Below are positions 54,766 through 64,000 of a stretch of DNA of 64,000 nucleotides, piece after piece. The stretch covers positions 1-64,000 of the forward strand of contig NZ_AUCQ01000023.1 in assembly GCF_000429845.1 (NCBI RefSeq), read 5' to 3'. Source of the DNA: Comamonas composti DSM 21721. Lineage in GTDB: Bacteria > Pseudomonadota > Gammaproteobacteria > Burkholderiales > Burkholderiaceae_C. How positions within the stretch are numbered: the stretch's first letter is position 1; each line of letters begins with the position of its first letter. Position numbers and translations under genes: made by a program. The notes below the pieces were generated by a model that ran no database searches, was not told the origin of the DNA, and saw nothing but the letters and a program-made list of their open reading frames with translations.

Positions 54766-55962
54766 ATGCAAAGCACCCCCTCTCGCCGGATGCCGCTGTG
54801 GCTTCTGGTCATCGTCACCATTGTCGGCACCCTGGCCATGCACATGTTTCTGCCGGCCCTGCCCGATGCCGGCCTGGCTCTTTCGGCCAGCAGCGGCCAG
54901 ATGCAGCTCACCATCACGATCTACATCCTGGGCCTGGGTCTGGGCCAGCTGATTTACGGCCCGCTGTCCGACAGCCTGGGCCGACGCCCGATGCTGCTCA
55001 CAGGCCTGGGCCTATTCTCGCTGGCCAGCCTGGCCGCCGCTGCGGCGCCATCAGCCTCCTGGCTCATCGGCGCACGCCTGTTCCAGGCCCTGGGCGGCTG
55101 TGCAGGCCTGGCCCTGGGCCGTGCGATCGCACGTGATACGGCCACGCCCGAGACCGCAGTCAGCAGCTTGGCCCTGCTCAACCTCATGATGATGCTGGGC
55201 CCCGGCATAGCACCGGCCCTGGGCTCGGCCATAGATCAGGCCTGGGGCTGGCGCGGCATTTTTGCGTGCCTGGCGGTGGCAGGGAGCATTACCGCAGCAA
55301 GCGTCTACAAGCTGCTGCCTGAAACAGGCCGCCCCACAGGCCGGCTTGACTGGCGCCTGGTACGCGACGACTACCGACGCCTGTTGTCCTCGCGGACATT
55401 CGTGGGCTTTGCCATTGGCGGCGGCTGTGCCACGACCTCGGTGTACGCCTTTCTTGCAGCCGCGCCCTTCATCTTCATAGACCAGTTGCACACCAGCAAA
55501 CACGAGGTCGCCATCTATCTGGGCATTCTGATGGCCGGCATGGCTGCAGGCAATGCGCTGGCACGCCAGATGGTGCGCAGCATCGCGCTGGATAGGCTGA
55601 TGCTCGGCGGCAATCTGCTGAGCCTGGTCGGGGCCATGGCCTTTCTGATCGCAGCCCTGCTGCACCAGCTCACACCTTATCTGGTCGTAGGCCTGATGCT
55701 CATGTTTGCCCTGGGCGCAGGCTTGGCCAGCCCCACGGCTTTGAGCCGCGCGCTGAGCGTACAACCCGATCTCACGGGATCGGCTGCCGGCGTCTATGGC
55801 TGCACGCAAATGGCTGTGGGCGGCCTGTGCACGCTGGGCGCCAGCTTTGGCAGCGATCCTGCACTGTCGGCAGCGCTGGTGCTGGCCCTGGCCTGCACCC
55901 TGGGCCAGTTGAGCTTCAGGGCTGCGCTACGCGCATCCGTACATCCAGGGGTCTCGCACTGA
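54766..55962 (+). CDS. Bcr/CflA-family drug efflux transporter (MFS)
   Basis: The 398-residue transporter has 12 predicted membrane helices, MFLPALPDAG in helix 1 and the loop 2-3 motif GPLSDSLGRRPMLLTGL. This DHA1 subfamily exports bicyclomycin, chloramphenicol or related drugs, or metabolites. The ATG at 54766 puts the first helix at the N-terminus. A MarR-type gene upstream is likely its repressor. Confidence 0.88.
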   Translation: MQSTPSRRMPLWLLVIVTIVGTLAMHMFLPALPDAGLALSASSGQMQLTITIYILGLGLGQLIYGPLSDSLGRRPMLLTGLGLFSLASLAAAAAPSASWLIGARLFQALGGCAGLALGRAIARDTATPETAVSSLALLNLMMMLGPGIAPALGSAIDQAWGWRGIFACLAVAGSITAASVYKLLPETGRPTGRLDWRLVRDDYRRLLSSRTFVGFAIGGGCATTSVYAFLAAAPFIFIDQLHTSKHEVAIYLGILMAGMAAGNALARQMVRSIALDRLMLGGNLLSLVGAMAFLIAALLHQLTPYLVVGLMLMFALGAGLASPTALSRALSVQPDLTGSAAGVYGCTQMAVGGLCTLGASFGSDPALSAALVLALACTLGQLSFRAALRASVHPGVSH

Positions 55963-56151
55963 AAGCGTGAGCCCATCGACCATCACGATTCAACAATGCC
56001 GAGGACTGAAAGCAAACGCTGCTGCGCTCTATGGCCTTGTACCAGCACCAGTTGCCGCAGTCAGCGTTGCCAAGCAAAACACGCAGACGCGGCATCAGCC
56101 GCATCCAGACCTGCTCAATAAGCGACCATATGATCGCCGGGAATGCGATGT

Positions 56152-57543
56152 CTACAGATTGCCCACCATCTGCTCGGGCACCACCCAGGCGTCGAACTGT
56201 TCCCCCGTCACATGGCCGCTGGCAATGGCCGCTTCGCGCAGGCTTGTGCCTTCCTTGTGCGCTTTTTTGGCGATGAAGGCCGCCTTGTCGTAGCCGATGT
56301 GGGTGTTGAGCGCGGTGACCAGCATCAGCGAGCGGCCGACCAGCTCGGCAATGCGTTCGCGGTTGGGCTCAATGCCCACGGCGCAATGGTCGTTAAAGCT
56401 CACCATGCCATCGGCCAGCAGGCGCACGCTCTGCAAAAAATTGTGCGCCACCAGCGGGCGGAACACATTCAGCTCGAAGTTGCCGGAGGCTCCGCCAAAG
56501 TTGATGGCCACATCGTTGCCAAACACCTGGGCGGCCAGCATGGTCACGGCCTCGCTCTGCGTGGGATTGACCTTGCCCGGCATGATCGACGAGCCCGGCT
56601 CGTTCTCGGGAATGGACAACTCACCCAGGCCGCTGCGCGGGCCGCTGGCCAGCCAGCGCACATCGTTGGCAATCTTCATCATGCTGGCGGCCACGGTCTT
56701 GAGCGCGCCATGGGCATGCACCAGCGCATCGCAGCTGGCCAGCGACTCGAATTTGTTGGGCGAGGTCACAAAGGGGTAGCCGGTGAGCTGTGACAGCTCG
56801 GCTGCCACGCCTTCGGCATAGCCCTTGGGCGCATTCAGCCCCGTGCCCACGGCCGTGCCGCCCAGGGCCAGTTCATACAGATGCGGCAGCGCGGCGCGCA
56901 CATGGCGCTCGCCATGGGCCAGCTGGGCCACCCAGCCGGAGATTTCCTGGCCCAGGGTTAACGGTGTGGCATCCTGCAAATGGGTACGGCCGATCTTGAC
57001 GATATCGGCAAAGGCCTCGCTCTTGGCCTGCAACGTGGCGCGCAGCTTGGCCATGGCCGGCAACAGCTTTTGCTCCAGGGCCGTCACGGCGGCCACATGC
57101 ATGGCCGTGGGGTAGACGTCGTTGCTGGACTGGCTTTTGTTCACATCGTCATTCGGGTGCACCAGGCGGCCTTCGCCGCGCTCACCACCCAAGATTTCAC
57201 TGGCACGGTTGGCCAGCACCTCGTTGACGTTCATATTCGTCTGCGTGCCCGAGCCGGTCTGCCAGACCACCAGCGGGAACTCATCCGGATGCTTGCCGGC
57301 AACCACCTCATCGGCGGCGGCATTGATGGCTTTGGACTTTTTTTCATCCAGCAGGCCCAACGCGTGGTTGACGCTGGCCGAGGCTTTTTTCACCTGGGCC
57401 AGCGCATGGATGATTTCACGCGGCTGCTGCTCGCCGCTGATGTCGAAGTTCTGCAGCGAGCGCTGCGTCTGCGCGCCCCACAGCTTGTCTGCGGGCACGG
57501 CGATGGGGCCGAAAGTGTCTTTTTCCTGGCGGGTGGCGGTCAT
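56152..57543 (-). CDS. fumC: Fumarate hydratase, class II
   Basis: The 463-residue iron-independent fumarase has the superfamily signature [12 protein letters not shown], the active-site [16 protein letters not shown] and [14 protein letters not shown]. It is divergent from the class I enzyme gene across 267 bases. The class II enzyme is usually oxidant-resistant and expressed when iron is short. Confidence 0.96.
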   Translation of the reverse strand: MTATRQEKDTFGPIAVPADKLWGAQTQRSLQNFDISGEQQPREIIHALAQVKKASASVNHALGLLDEKKSKAINAAADEVVAGKHPDEFPLVVWQTGSGTQTNMNVNEVLANRASEILGGERGEGRLVHPNDDVNKSQSSNDVYPTAMHVAAVTALEQKLLPAMAKLRATLQAKSEAFADIVKIGRTHLQDATPLTLGQEISGWVAQLAHGERHVRAALPHLYELALGGTAVGTGLNAPKGYAEGVAAELSQLTGYPFVTSPNKFESLASCDALVHAHGALKTVAASMMKIANDVRWLASGPRSGLGELSIPENEPGSSIMPGKVNPTQSEAVTMLAAQVFGNDVAINFGGASGNFELNVFRPLVAHNFLQSVRLLADGMVSFNDHCAVGIEPNRERIAELVGRSLMLVTALNTHIGYDKAAFIAKKAHKEGTSLREAAIASGHVTGEQFDAWVVPEQMVGNL

Positions 57544-57810
57544 GAATCAAGGCTCCTGAACAAAGAAGCGGCACTGCTGGCTACGCAAAGGCCTGGCTGC
57601 CTGGCCGCGAACAAGTTCAGCATGGTAATGCCTTGAACAAGAACTCTTCTCACTTGAGACGCAAACGCCTTCACAAAGTGATGCCGCCGGTGGCTGCCTG
57701 TCCAGCCATACCCCTCGACTCTTCTACAAGACTGGCCTGTCTTGCTGCGCCCGCAGGCGCTCAGAGCCGATAATCGGCCCACCCTGTTTTCCCAATAAAG
57801 AAGCTTCACG

Positions 57811-59364
57811 ATGACCACTCCCATTCGTCAGCAGGACCTGATCGATTCGATCGCGGGCGCCCTGCAGTACATCAGCTACTACCATCCCGCCGACTACATA
57901 CAGCACCTGACCCGCGCCTATGAGCGCGAGCAAAGCCTGGCGGCCAAGGACGCCATGGCCCAGATCCTGACCAACTCCAAGATGGCGGCCACGGGCCACC
58001 GCCCCATCTGCCAGGACACGGGCATCGTCAACGTCTTCCTCAAGGTGGGCATGGACGTGAAGTGGGAAGGCTTTACCGGCAGCCTTGAGGACGCCATCAA
58101 CGAAGGCGTGCGCCGTGGCTACAACCACCCCGACAACACGCTGCGTGCCTCGGTCGTGGCCGATCCGCACTTTGCGCGCAAGAACACCCGGGACAACACG
58201 CCGGCCGTGATCTTCACGCAGATCGTGCCCGGCAACACCGTGGACATCACGGTCGCGGCCAAGGGCGGCGGCAGCGAGAACAAATCCAAGATGATCATGA
58301 TGAACCCCAGCGATTCGCTGGTGGACTGGGTGCTCAAGACCGTGCCCACCATGGGCGCGGGCTGGTGCCCTCCCGGCATGCTGGGCATCGGCATTGGCGG
58401 CACGGCGGAAAAAGCCGTGTTGCTGGCCAAGGAAAGCCTCATGGAAGACCTCGACATGTACGAGCTGCAGGCCAAGAGCTCACGCGGCGAAAAGCTCGAC
58501 CAGATTGAGGAGCTGCGTCTTGAGCTCTACGAAAAAGTCAACGCCCTGGGCATCGGCGCCCAGGGCCTGGGCGGCCTGGCCACGGTGCTGGACATCAAGA
58601 TCAAGATGTACCCCACGCATGCAGCCAGCAAGCCCGTGGCCATGATTCCCAACTGCGCCGCCACGCGCCACGCCCACTTCGTGATGGACGGCTCGGGCCC
58701 CGTCTACCTGGATGCACCCAGCCTGGACCTGTGGCCCAAAATCGACTGGGAGCCCGATTACAACAAAAGCAAGAAGGTCGATCTCAACACCCTGACCAAG
58801 CAAGAGGTCGCGAGCTGGAAGCCCGGTGACACCCTGCTGCTCAACGGCAAGATGCTCACCGGCCGCGATGCGGCCCACAAGCGCATCCAGGACATGCTGG
58901 CCAAGGGCGGGAAGCTGCCCGTGGACTTCACCAACCGCGTGATCTACTACGTGGGCCCGGTGGACCCCGTGGGTGACGAGGCCGTGGGCCCCGCAGGCCC
59001 GACCACGGCCACGCGCATGGACAAGTTCACCGACATGATGCTCGAGCAGACCGGCCTGATCGCCATGATCGGCAAGGCCGAACGCGGCCCCGTGGCCATA
59101 GAGAGCATCAAGAACCACAAGAGCGCCTACCTCATGGCCGTAGGCGGCGCCGCCTACCTGGTCTCCAAGGCCATCAAGAACGCCAAGGTCGTGGGCTTCG
59201 AGGACCTGGGCATGGAAGCCATCTACGAGTTCGACGTGGTCGACATGCCCGTCACCGTGGCCGTGGATGCAGGCGGCACCAGCGCCCACATCACGGGCCC
59301 GGCCGAATGGCAAAAGCGCATTGCCAGCGGCGAGTTCAAGGGCATCGAGCTGGCCTCGGCCTGA
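57811..59364 (+). CDS. fumA: Fumarate hydratase, class I ([4Fe-4S])
   Basis: The 517-residue iron-sulfur fumarase combines the N-terminal alpha region and the C-terminal beta region in one chain. Cysteines that likely hold the cluster occur in PICQDTGIV, GWCPPGMLGIG and IPNCAATRHAHF. Conserved ends include VAVDAGGTSAHITGPAEW. It shares a divergent promoter region with fumC. Confidence 0.95.
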   Translation: MTTPIRQQDLIDSIAGALQYISYYHPADYIQHLTRAYEREQSLAAKDAMAQILTNSKMAATGHRPICQDTGIVNVFLKVGMDVKWEGFTGSLEDAINEGVRRGYNHPDNTLRASVVADPHFARKNTRDNTPAVIFTQIVPGNTVDITVAAKGGGSENKSKMIMMNPSDSLVDWVLKTVPTMGAGWCPPGMLGIGIGGTAEKAVLLAKESLMEDLDMYELQAKSSRGEKLDQIEELRLELYEKVNALGIGAQGLGGLATVLDIKIKMYPTHAASKPVAMIPNCAATRHAHFVMDGSGPVYLDAPSLDLWPKIDWEPDYNKSKKVDLNTLTKQEVASWKPGDTLLLNGKMLTGRDAAHKRIQDMLAKGGKLPVDFTNRVIYYVGPVDPVGDEAVGPAGPTTATRMDKFTDMMLEQTGLIAMIGKAERGPVAIESIKNHKSAYLMAVGGAAYLVSKAIKNAKVVGFEDLGMEAIYEFDVVDMPVTVAVDAGGTSAHITGPAEWQKRIASGEFKGIELASA

Positions 59365-59471
59365 GGGCGTGAACACGCTCTGAGTGGCCGCAGCCCAGTG
59401 CGCCAGCCTTTCGGGCCCACGCGCTGGGCCCGGCCCGCGCAAGGGCTTGAGGTCTGGGCGAGAATGCCTGC

Positions 59472-61010
59472 ATGGACTTGCAGACTGCCCCCCTCGCACC
59501 GCCAGCCTTTGCCCAGCGCCAGAGCTTTCATGCCCTGGGCCCGGGCTTTCATACCGAGCTCAACCCCAGCCCCGTGCCCGAGCCCCACTGGCTCGCCCGC
59601 AGCGACGACGTTGCCGACCTGCTCGGCTTTGATGCCGCATGGATGGCCGGCGACGAAGCCCTGCAGGTGTTTGCGGGCAATGCGCTGCTGCCCGGCAGCC
59701 GGCCGCTGGCCAGCGTCTACAGCGGCCATCAGTTCGGCGTCTGGGCCGGACAGCTGGGCGACGGGCGGGCCATCCTGCTCGGCGAGACCGACAACGGGCT
59801 TGAAGTACAGCTCAAGGGCGCAGGGCGCACGCCCTACTCACGCATGGGAGACGGTCGCGCCGTGCTGCGCTCATCGATCCGCGAATTTCTTTGCAGCGAA
59901 GCCATGCATGCGCTGGGCATTCCCAGCACGCGGGCACTGGCCCTGGTGGGCTCGCCCCTGCCGGTACGCCGCGAGCAGATAGAGACGGCAGCGGTCGTCA
60001 CGCGCGTCGCGCCCAGCTTCATCCGCTTCGGGCATTTCGAGCATTTCGCGGCGCGCGACATGCAGTCCGAGCTCAAGGCCCTGGCCGACCAGGTGATCGA
60101 CCAGCACTACCCCGAGTGCCGCAGCGCCAGCAGCCTTCAAGCCAATGCCTACGCCAACTTCCTGCAGGCCGTGAGCGAGCGCACGGCACGCCTGCTCGCC
60201 CAGTGGCAGGCCCAGGGCTTTTGCCACGGGGTCATGAACACCGACAACATGAGCATTCTGGGCCTGACCATAGACTACGGCCCGTTCCAGTTCCTAGACA
60301 GCTTCGATCCCGGCCATGTCTGCAATCACAGCGACAGCCAGGGCCGCTACGCGTTCAACCGCCAGCCCCAGGTGGCCTACTGGAACCTGTTCTGCCTGGG
60401 CCAGGCCTTGCTGCCACTGATAGGCGACGAGGAGCTCACGCTGGCCGCGCTGGAGTCGTACAAGCAGGTCTTCCCGCAGGCCTATGCCGCTCAGATGCTG
60501 GCCAAGCTGGGCCTGCCCGAGGATGCGCCCGGCACCTCGGTGGACGAAGGCAGATTTGCGCACCTGGTCAACCCCTTGCTGCAACTGCTCTCGGACAACC
60601 GCGTCGACTACAGCATCTTCTTCACGCGGCTGACCCAGGCCGTTCAAGACCTGGCCCGCAACCAGGCGCAGAATCCGCAGGTCCCGCAGCAGGCCGACTT
60701 CGAGCCCCTGCGCGACATCATTCTCGACCGCGCGGGTTTCGATGCCTGGGCGCTCCTTTATTCAGAGCAGCTTGCGCTTTTCACACCTGCGTCAGCGGCC
60801 AGTTTGATGCAAAAATCCAATCCTCGCTTCCTGCTGCGCAACCATCTTGCGGAAACGGTGATACGCGCAACGCAGGAAGGCGACTTCGGCCCGCTGACTC
60901 AGTTGCAGGCCGTGCTGCAAACCCCTTTCGACGCCCATCCCGAGCACGCGGACTGGGCCGACTTCCCGCCCGACTGGGCCTCCTCCCTAGAGATCAGCTG
61001 TTCATCATGA
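59472..61010 (+). CDS. selO: Protein adenylyltransferase SelO (YdiU/UPF0061)
   Basis: The 512-residue pseudokinase-like enzyme transfers AMP to protein side chains. Marks are [40 protein letters not shown] and [20 protein letters not shown] with metal-binding residues. It ends in ISCSS, a cysteine near the C-terminus where eukaryotic SelO has selenocysteine. The stop overlaps the msrB start, implying coupled expression. Confidence 0.93.
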   Translation: MDLQTAPLAPPAFAQRQSFHALGPGFHTELNPSPVPEPHWLARSDDVADLLGFDAAWMAGDEALQVFAGNALLPGSRPLASVYSGHQFGVWAGQLGDGRAILLGETDNGLEVQLKGAGRTPYSRMGDGRAVLRSSIREFLCSEAMHALGIPSTRALALVGSPLPVRREQIETAAVVTRVAPSFIRFGHFEHFAARDMQSELKALADQVIDQHYPECRSASSLQANAYANFLQAVSERTARLLAQWQAQGFCHGVMNTDNMSILGLTIDYGPFQFLDSFDPGHVCNHSDSQGRYAFNRQPQVAYWNLFCLGQALLPLIGDEELTLAALESYKQVFPQAYAAQMLAKLGLPEDAPGTSVDEGRFAHLVNPLLQLLSDNRVDYSIFFTRLTQAVQDLARNQAQNPQVPQQADFEPLRDIILDRAGFDAWALLYSEQLALFTPASAASLMQKSNPRFLLRNHLAETVIRATQEGDFGPLTQLQAVLQTPFDAHPEHADWADFPPDWASSLEISCSS

Positions 61011-61408
61011 GCTATCCCGTACAGAAAACCGATCAGCAGTGGCAGGACTTGCTTGAGGCCAAAAATGCCGAGCCACACGCCTTCGAAGTCACGCGCCGCG
61101 CCGCCACAGAGCGCCCGTTCACGGGCAAGTACGAGCAGTTCTGGGCCGACGGCAGCTACCACTGCATCTGCTGCGGAGCCAAGCTGTTCGACTCCCCCAC
61201 CAAGTTCGACGCCGGCTGCGGCTGGCCCAGCTTCGACCAGGCCTTGCCAGGCGCGATTACCGAGATCGTGGACCGCAGCCACGGCATGCTGCGCACGGAA
61301 ACCGTTTGCAGCCAATGCGGCGCGCACCTGGGCCATGTGTTCCCGGACGGACCCACGCAGACCGGGCTCAGGTATTGCATGAACTCGGCATCGCTGGAGT
61401 TCAAGTAA
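61007..61408 (+). CDS. msrB: Peptide methionine-R-sulfoxide reductase B
   Basis: The 133-residue enzyme repairs methionine-R-sulfoxide. It has the zinc-binding pairs CICCGAKLF and [15 protein letters not shown], and the catalytic cysteine in YCMNSASL. It starts on the selO stop codon, linking two redox-related functions. Confidence 0.96.
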   Translation: MSYPVQKTDQQWQDLLEAKNAEPHAFEVTRRAATERPFTGKYEQFWADGSYHCICCGAKLFDSPTKFDAGCGWPSFDQALPGAITEIVDRSHGMLRTETVCSQCGAHLGHVFPDGPTQTGLRYCMNSASLEFK

Positions 61409-61486
61409 GCGCCTGCTGAAAGCCGCAGCGCAGGCTCCAAGCACCCTGCCCCCACACATCCCAGGACCCTTTTCCAGAGCAATTCC

Positions 61487-62227
61487 GTGAGCCACGACGC
61501 CCAGCAAATTCTTTCCGTTCTCGACGACTGCGCACAGTCCTTCAGCTTTCCCATGCTGGACAACGGCTATGTCTACCCGGCCGCGAGCCGGCTGAGCCTG
61601 TTTCGCTCCGCGCAGGACTGGTGCCTGGTCGTGGAGATCTTCGGTTTCTCCCCGAGGGCCGGACTGCCCGACGTCCAGATCCAGACCATGGGCAGCCGCG
61701 TCAAGCTCCAGCGCGGCCCCGAGGATTTTGCAGATTCTCTGGCCTATGCCAGCTACCTGGACAACAGCGCGCACAACGAATCGGCCTTTGTCTACCCGGT
61801 GGACGAAGGCGACTGGATCGATCCCGAGGACGGCGAGATGCTGGCCTCCGATGCCAGCACCCTGACACTCAGGGGGAAAAGCCTGGCCCTGCCGCCGCTG
61901 CAAGCCTATGCGGATGCAGGCATAGAGCTGGAGCAGGCACCGCGCGTGCAGGTCTTCGAGCTCGCGCGCTACCTGGCCCATGTGGAGCGCGATGCCGTGC
62001 TGGCCACACGCGAGGAGCGGCGCCTGTGCGTGCCCGACGAGCTCGAGGAGGTGCTGGTGCTGGATGCATGGCTGCATCCCGACCTGGCCGGTGACGAGCT
62101 GCCCAGCAGTAGCCACTGCCTGCAGATGCTGGCCCAGGTGCTGGCCGGAGCCCCGGCATCGACCTACAGGCCCGAGCAGGCGCCGAATACGCACTGGTCC
62201 CACTGGCCCGATGGCGGAACGCTCTGA
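61487..62227 (+). CDS. Conserved hypothetical protein (DUF7003-like)
   Basis: The 246-residue protein begins with GTG at 61487, after AGAGCAATTCC. The sequence AQQILSVLDDCAQSFSFPMLDNGYVYPAASRLSLF and WCLVVEIFGFSPRAGLP (shown here in short parts) recurs in proteins of unknown function. It is soluble and acidic. I cannot assign a role. It lies 10 bases before the next small gene. Confidence 0.68.
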   Translation: MSHDAQQILSVLDDCAQSFSFPMLDNGYVYPAASRLSLFRSAQDWCLVVEIFGFSPRAGLPDVQIQTMGSRVKLQRGPEDFADSLAYASYLDNSAHNESAFVYPVDEGDWIDPEDGEMLASDASTLTLRGKSLALPPLQAYADAGIELEQAPRVQVFELARYLAHVERDAVLATREERRLCVPDELEEVLVLDAWLHPDLAGDELPSSSHCLQMLAQVLAGAPASTYRPEQAPNTHWSHWPDGGTL

Positions 62228-62236
62228 GCCACGCCC

Positions 62237-62593
62237 ATGAGTCTTCCCCGCAAAGGCAGGCGCCGCATCGTGGTCGACGGCAGCGCCTATCTGTGGCGCA
62301 TCAGGCAGCGCCCCACCTACACCCAGGGCCTGGCCTCGGCAGGGCTGAGCTTTGCCGTACAGCAGGAGAGTTCGCCTGCTTGCACCCTACTGGTGAGCCT
62401 GCAGACCCCGAGGCCGGACAACTGGATGGGACTTGAAGGAGCAATCGTCACGTCAGCGCTCGTGGCCCGGACGATACGCCTGGCTCTGGCCCAAGGCTGG
62501 CGCCCGGAGCGCAGCGGCAGCGCGCTGTGCCTGCAGTTGGACGATAGCGGCAGGCCCTCTGGCCCCGTCTCAAGCCCGGTTGAGCGCCCATGA
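62237..62593 (+). CDS. Small conserved hypothetical protein
   Basis: The 118-residue protein starts with a basic MSLPRKGRRRIVVDGSAYLW and has one compact alpha/beta pattern. It likely shares a transcript with the preceding gene, separated by 10 bases. I recognise no motif. The family resembles small proteins often found next to YwqJ/SUKH-type or unknown loci, but this is only an impression. Confidence 0.6.
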   Translation: MSLPRKGRRRIVVDGSAYLWRIRQRPTYTQGLASAGLSFAVQQESSPACTLLVSLQTPRPDNWMGLEGAIVTSALVARTIRLALAQGWRPERSGSALCLQLDDSGRPSGPVSSPVERP

Positions 62594-62747
62594 ACCACCG
62601 GCAGGCCCTGCAGGACAGGCGAGTCGCGCGCAACACCTGCAGGCCAAGAGCCTGCGCGCGCTCCAGCCCCCAGCAAGAGCAGGCCCCGCAATGGCCTGCA
62701 TGTCTGAAGGCCCAGGCATGCAGCACCCGGCGTGTGGCCACAGCGCC

Positions 62748-63758
62748 TCAGCGCCGGTACAAGGTGGCCGAGGGCGATTCGTCAAAGCGCTTTCTATAGG
62801 CGGCGGCAAACAGGCCGAAGCTTGCATACCCCCATTGCGCAGCCAGGTCGCGCACCGTCGCCCCCTGAGGGGCGAGCAGCAGCTCGGCACGCACGCCGCT
62901 CAGCCTGAGCTCGCGCAAGGCCTGCATGGGCGTGCAGCCTCGGAACTCGCGAAAGGCTGCGCTCAGCGTGCGCACGCTGACGCCCGCAACCGCGGCCAGC
63001 TCGCTCAGCGTAGGCGCCTGGCGTGCATGCTCGCGCATGTACTGCTCGGCGGCCAGCACATGCCGGGGCGCCAGGCGGTGCACGGTGGCGGCTTCAGGCT
63101 GGTCCAGTTGCTGGCGCCACAGCGTGAGCAAATGCATGCCCAGAGTCTCCTCAAGATGCCGGCCCAGCGGGCCCTGCTCCACGGCTTCGGGCATTTGCGT
63201 GATGCAGCGGCAGGCATAGGAGAGCAGCGCAATCCAGCTCGACTGCGCGCCACCGAAGCGAAATTTGCAGCTCCACATGCGTTCGTCGGCAGGCCGGCCG
63301 AACCAGCGCTCGTAAAGCCCGGCCATGGCCTCGTGCGCAAAGGTCAGGTTCACCTGCAAATGCTCGGCATCCGCATCCAGCCGGTAGTGGGTGCGCGAGT
63401 TGTCGACCAGAAAGGCTTCGCCGATGCCGGTATCGCTATAGCTCTTGCCACAGGACCAGTGGCGTATGGCACCACGCAGCGTGGTCAGCACCATGCCCAG
63501 GCCGGCCTCGGCCGAGAACTCCCGCAGATGCACGGGAATGCCGTAGCTGAAGCGGCTGAGCGTGAAATGCCCTATGCGCACCGCATCCAGCACCGAGTCC
63601 GGCCTTCTGGCCGGCCCCTGGGGCGACGCCTCGTAAGGCATGTAGACCTGGCGGCACCAGTGCTGGACTTCATCCCAGTCGGAGGAAGCCACCAGCCGGT
63701 GTCGCAGGCTGGCAGCTCCCTGGGCATCGGTGATCAGGACATTGCGTATCGCGTCCAT
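62748..63758 (-). CDS. AraC-family transcriptional regulator
   Basis: The 336-residue protein (ATG at 63758; an upstream start would add 36 residues from the leader) has an N-terminal ligand/dimer domain. Two C-terminal helix-turn-helix motifs follow (about 240-335), with APTLSELAAVAGVSVRTLSAAFREFRGCTPMQALRELRLS (shown here in part) and VRDLAAQWGYASFGLFAAAYRKRFDESPS. It is of the AraC-binding-domain-14-like type. It follows a serine hydrolase gene on the same strand by about 47 bases. Confidence 0.88.
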   Translation of the reverse strand: MDAIRNVLITDAQGAASLRHRLVASSDWDEVQHWCRQVYMPYEASPQGPARRPDSVLDAVRIGHFTLSRFSYGIPVHLREFSAEAGLGMVLTTLRGAIRHWSCGKSYSDTGIGEAFLVDNSRTHYRLDADAEHLQVNLTFAHEAMAGLYERWFGRPADERMWSCKFRFGGAQSSWIALLSYACRCITQMPEAVEQGPLGRHLEETLGMHLLTLWRQQLDQPEAATVHRLAPRHVLAAEQYMREHARQAPTLSELAAVAGVSVRTLSAAFREFRGCTPMQALRELRLSGVRAELLLAPQGATVRDLAAQWGYASFGLFAAAYRKRFDESPSATLYRR

Positions 63759-63804
63759 GCAATCGTCTCCTTGCGGTGCTCTGCGACCGCAAGGCGCGGC
63801 GAAC

Positions 63805-64000
63805 TCAGCGCAGGTGATGGTAAATGGCCGACTCGAATTCCACAAACGCCGGGTAGGAGACTGCATCCTGGAACGGCAGGATCTGCGTGGCCCAGAAGCC
63901 GCCTATGCCCGTGCTCTTGTCTATCCAGTAATAGCAATTGGCAAGGCCCGCCCACATCAGCGAGCCTGCAGCGCGCCCGCTCGGCGTGGGCTCGCGGTTG
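63805..64000 (-). CDS. Beta-lactamase-family serine hydrolase, C-terminal fragment at window edge
   Basis: The last 64 residues of a protein are visible and read in from the right edge, ending at the TGA at 63805. The sequence SLMWAGLANCYYWIDKST and GIGGFWATQILPF matches the C-terminal part of class C beta-lactamase-like esterases (EstB/serine hydrolase family). The catalytic SxxK and YxN lie upstream, outside the window. Confidence 0.8.
   Translation of the reverse strand, partial: NREPTPSGRAAGSLMWAGLANCYYWIDKSTGIGGFWATQILPFQDAVSYPAFVEFESAIYHHLR

Noticed and set aside
1..64000. CRISPR array
   Set aside because: No series of short direct repeats with even unique spacers was seen; the only tandem array has 125-base units.

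Overview
This window looks like chromosome from a high-GC beta-proteobacterium of the order Burkholderiales, family Comamonadaceae, probably Comamonas or Delftia (inference). The support is a tmRNA tag ANDERFALAA, a fused aroA-cmk, the order serC-pheA-tyrA-aroA/cmk-rpsA-ihfB-lapA-lapB, a zapA-6S RNA pair, and FNR/hemN sharing a perfect FNR box. Most of it is ordinary core chromosome. The accessory signals are the edge of an integrated element at the far left, one catabolic-looking module inside the cobalamin cluster, and several short repeats, including a probable MITE.

Region by region. 1-1540: right end of an IS256-family element that has cut off the 3' end of a tyrosine integrase; the integrase lies beside the 3' end of ssrA, the usual layout of an island integrated at tmRNA. 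1541-4062 (minus): ssrA, gph, ubiG and an OmpA-type porin. 4292-16772 (plus): gyrA, serC, pheA, tyrA, aroA-cmk, rpsA, ihfB, lapA, lapB and a ComEA-like helix-hairpin-helix protein. These cover DNA topology, serine and aromatic amino acids, CMP kinase, ribosomal protein S1, and control of LPS assembly. 16971-23550 (plus): a complete six-gene Mrp/Pha cation/proton antiporter operon with overlapping genes, followed by the fluoride channel crcB.

23616-39278 (minus): a cobalamin locus. A cobalamin riboswitch precedes btuB, cobB and cobU, then the importer genes btuF-btuC-btuD, then cobO-bluB-cbiB-cobD-cobQ. The locus is split by a module of a class III aminotransferase, an Asp/Glu-racemase-family protein and a divergent RpiR-type regulator with a palindromic operator. 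A 125-base tandem repeat lies between cobU and btuF.

39632-48784: zapB-like gene, zapA, 6S RNA, a TauE/SafE permease, an overlapping pair of c-di-GMP enzymes (GGDEF-EAL and HD-GYP), a UreH-like metal-associated membrane protein, hemN, fnr and a small membrane protein. 48980-49244: tRNA-Gly(GCC) and tRNA-Leu(TAA). 49436-54012: conserved hypothetical, YgjP-like metallopeptidase, murI, a 267-base MITE, a zinc-ribbon membrane protein, a GNAT acetyltransferase and a CheX-like protein. 54159-64000: marR-bcr drug efflux pair, divergent class II and class I fumarases, selO-msrB, two unknown genes, an AraC regulator, and the 3' end of a beta-lactamase-family serine hydrolase that runs off the window.

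I did not find a wholly new multi-gene system. The most promising leads are the RpiR/aminotransferase/racemase module with its palindrome, the tandem repeat and MITE, and the symmetrical repeat cluster next to the disrupted integrase.
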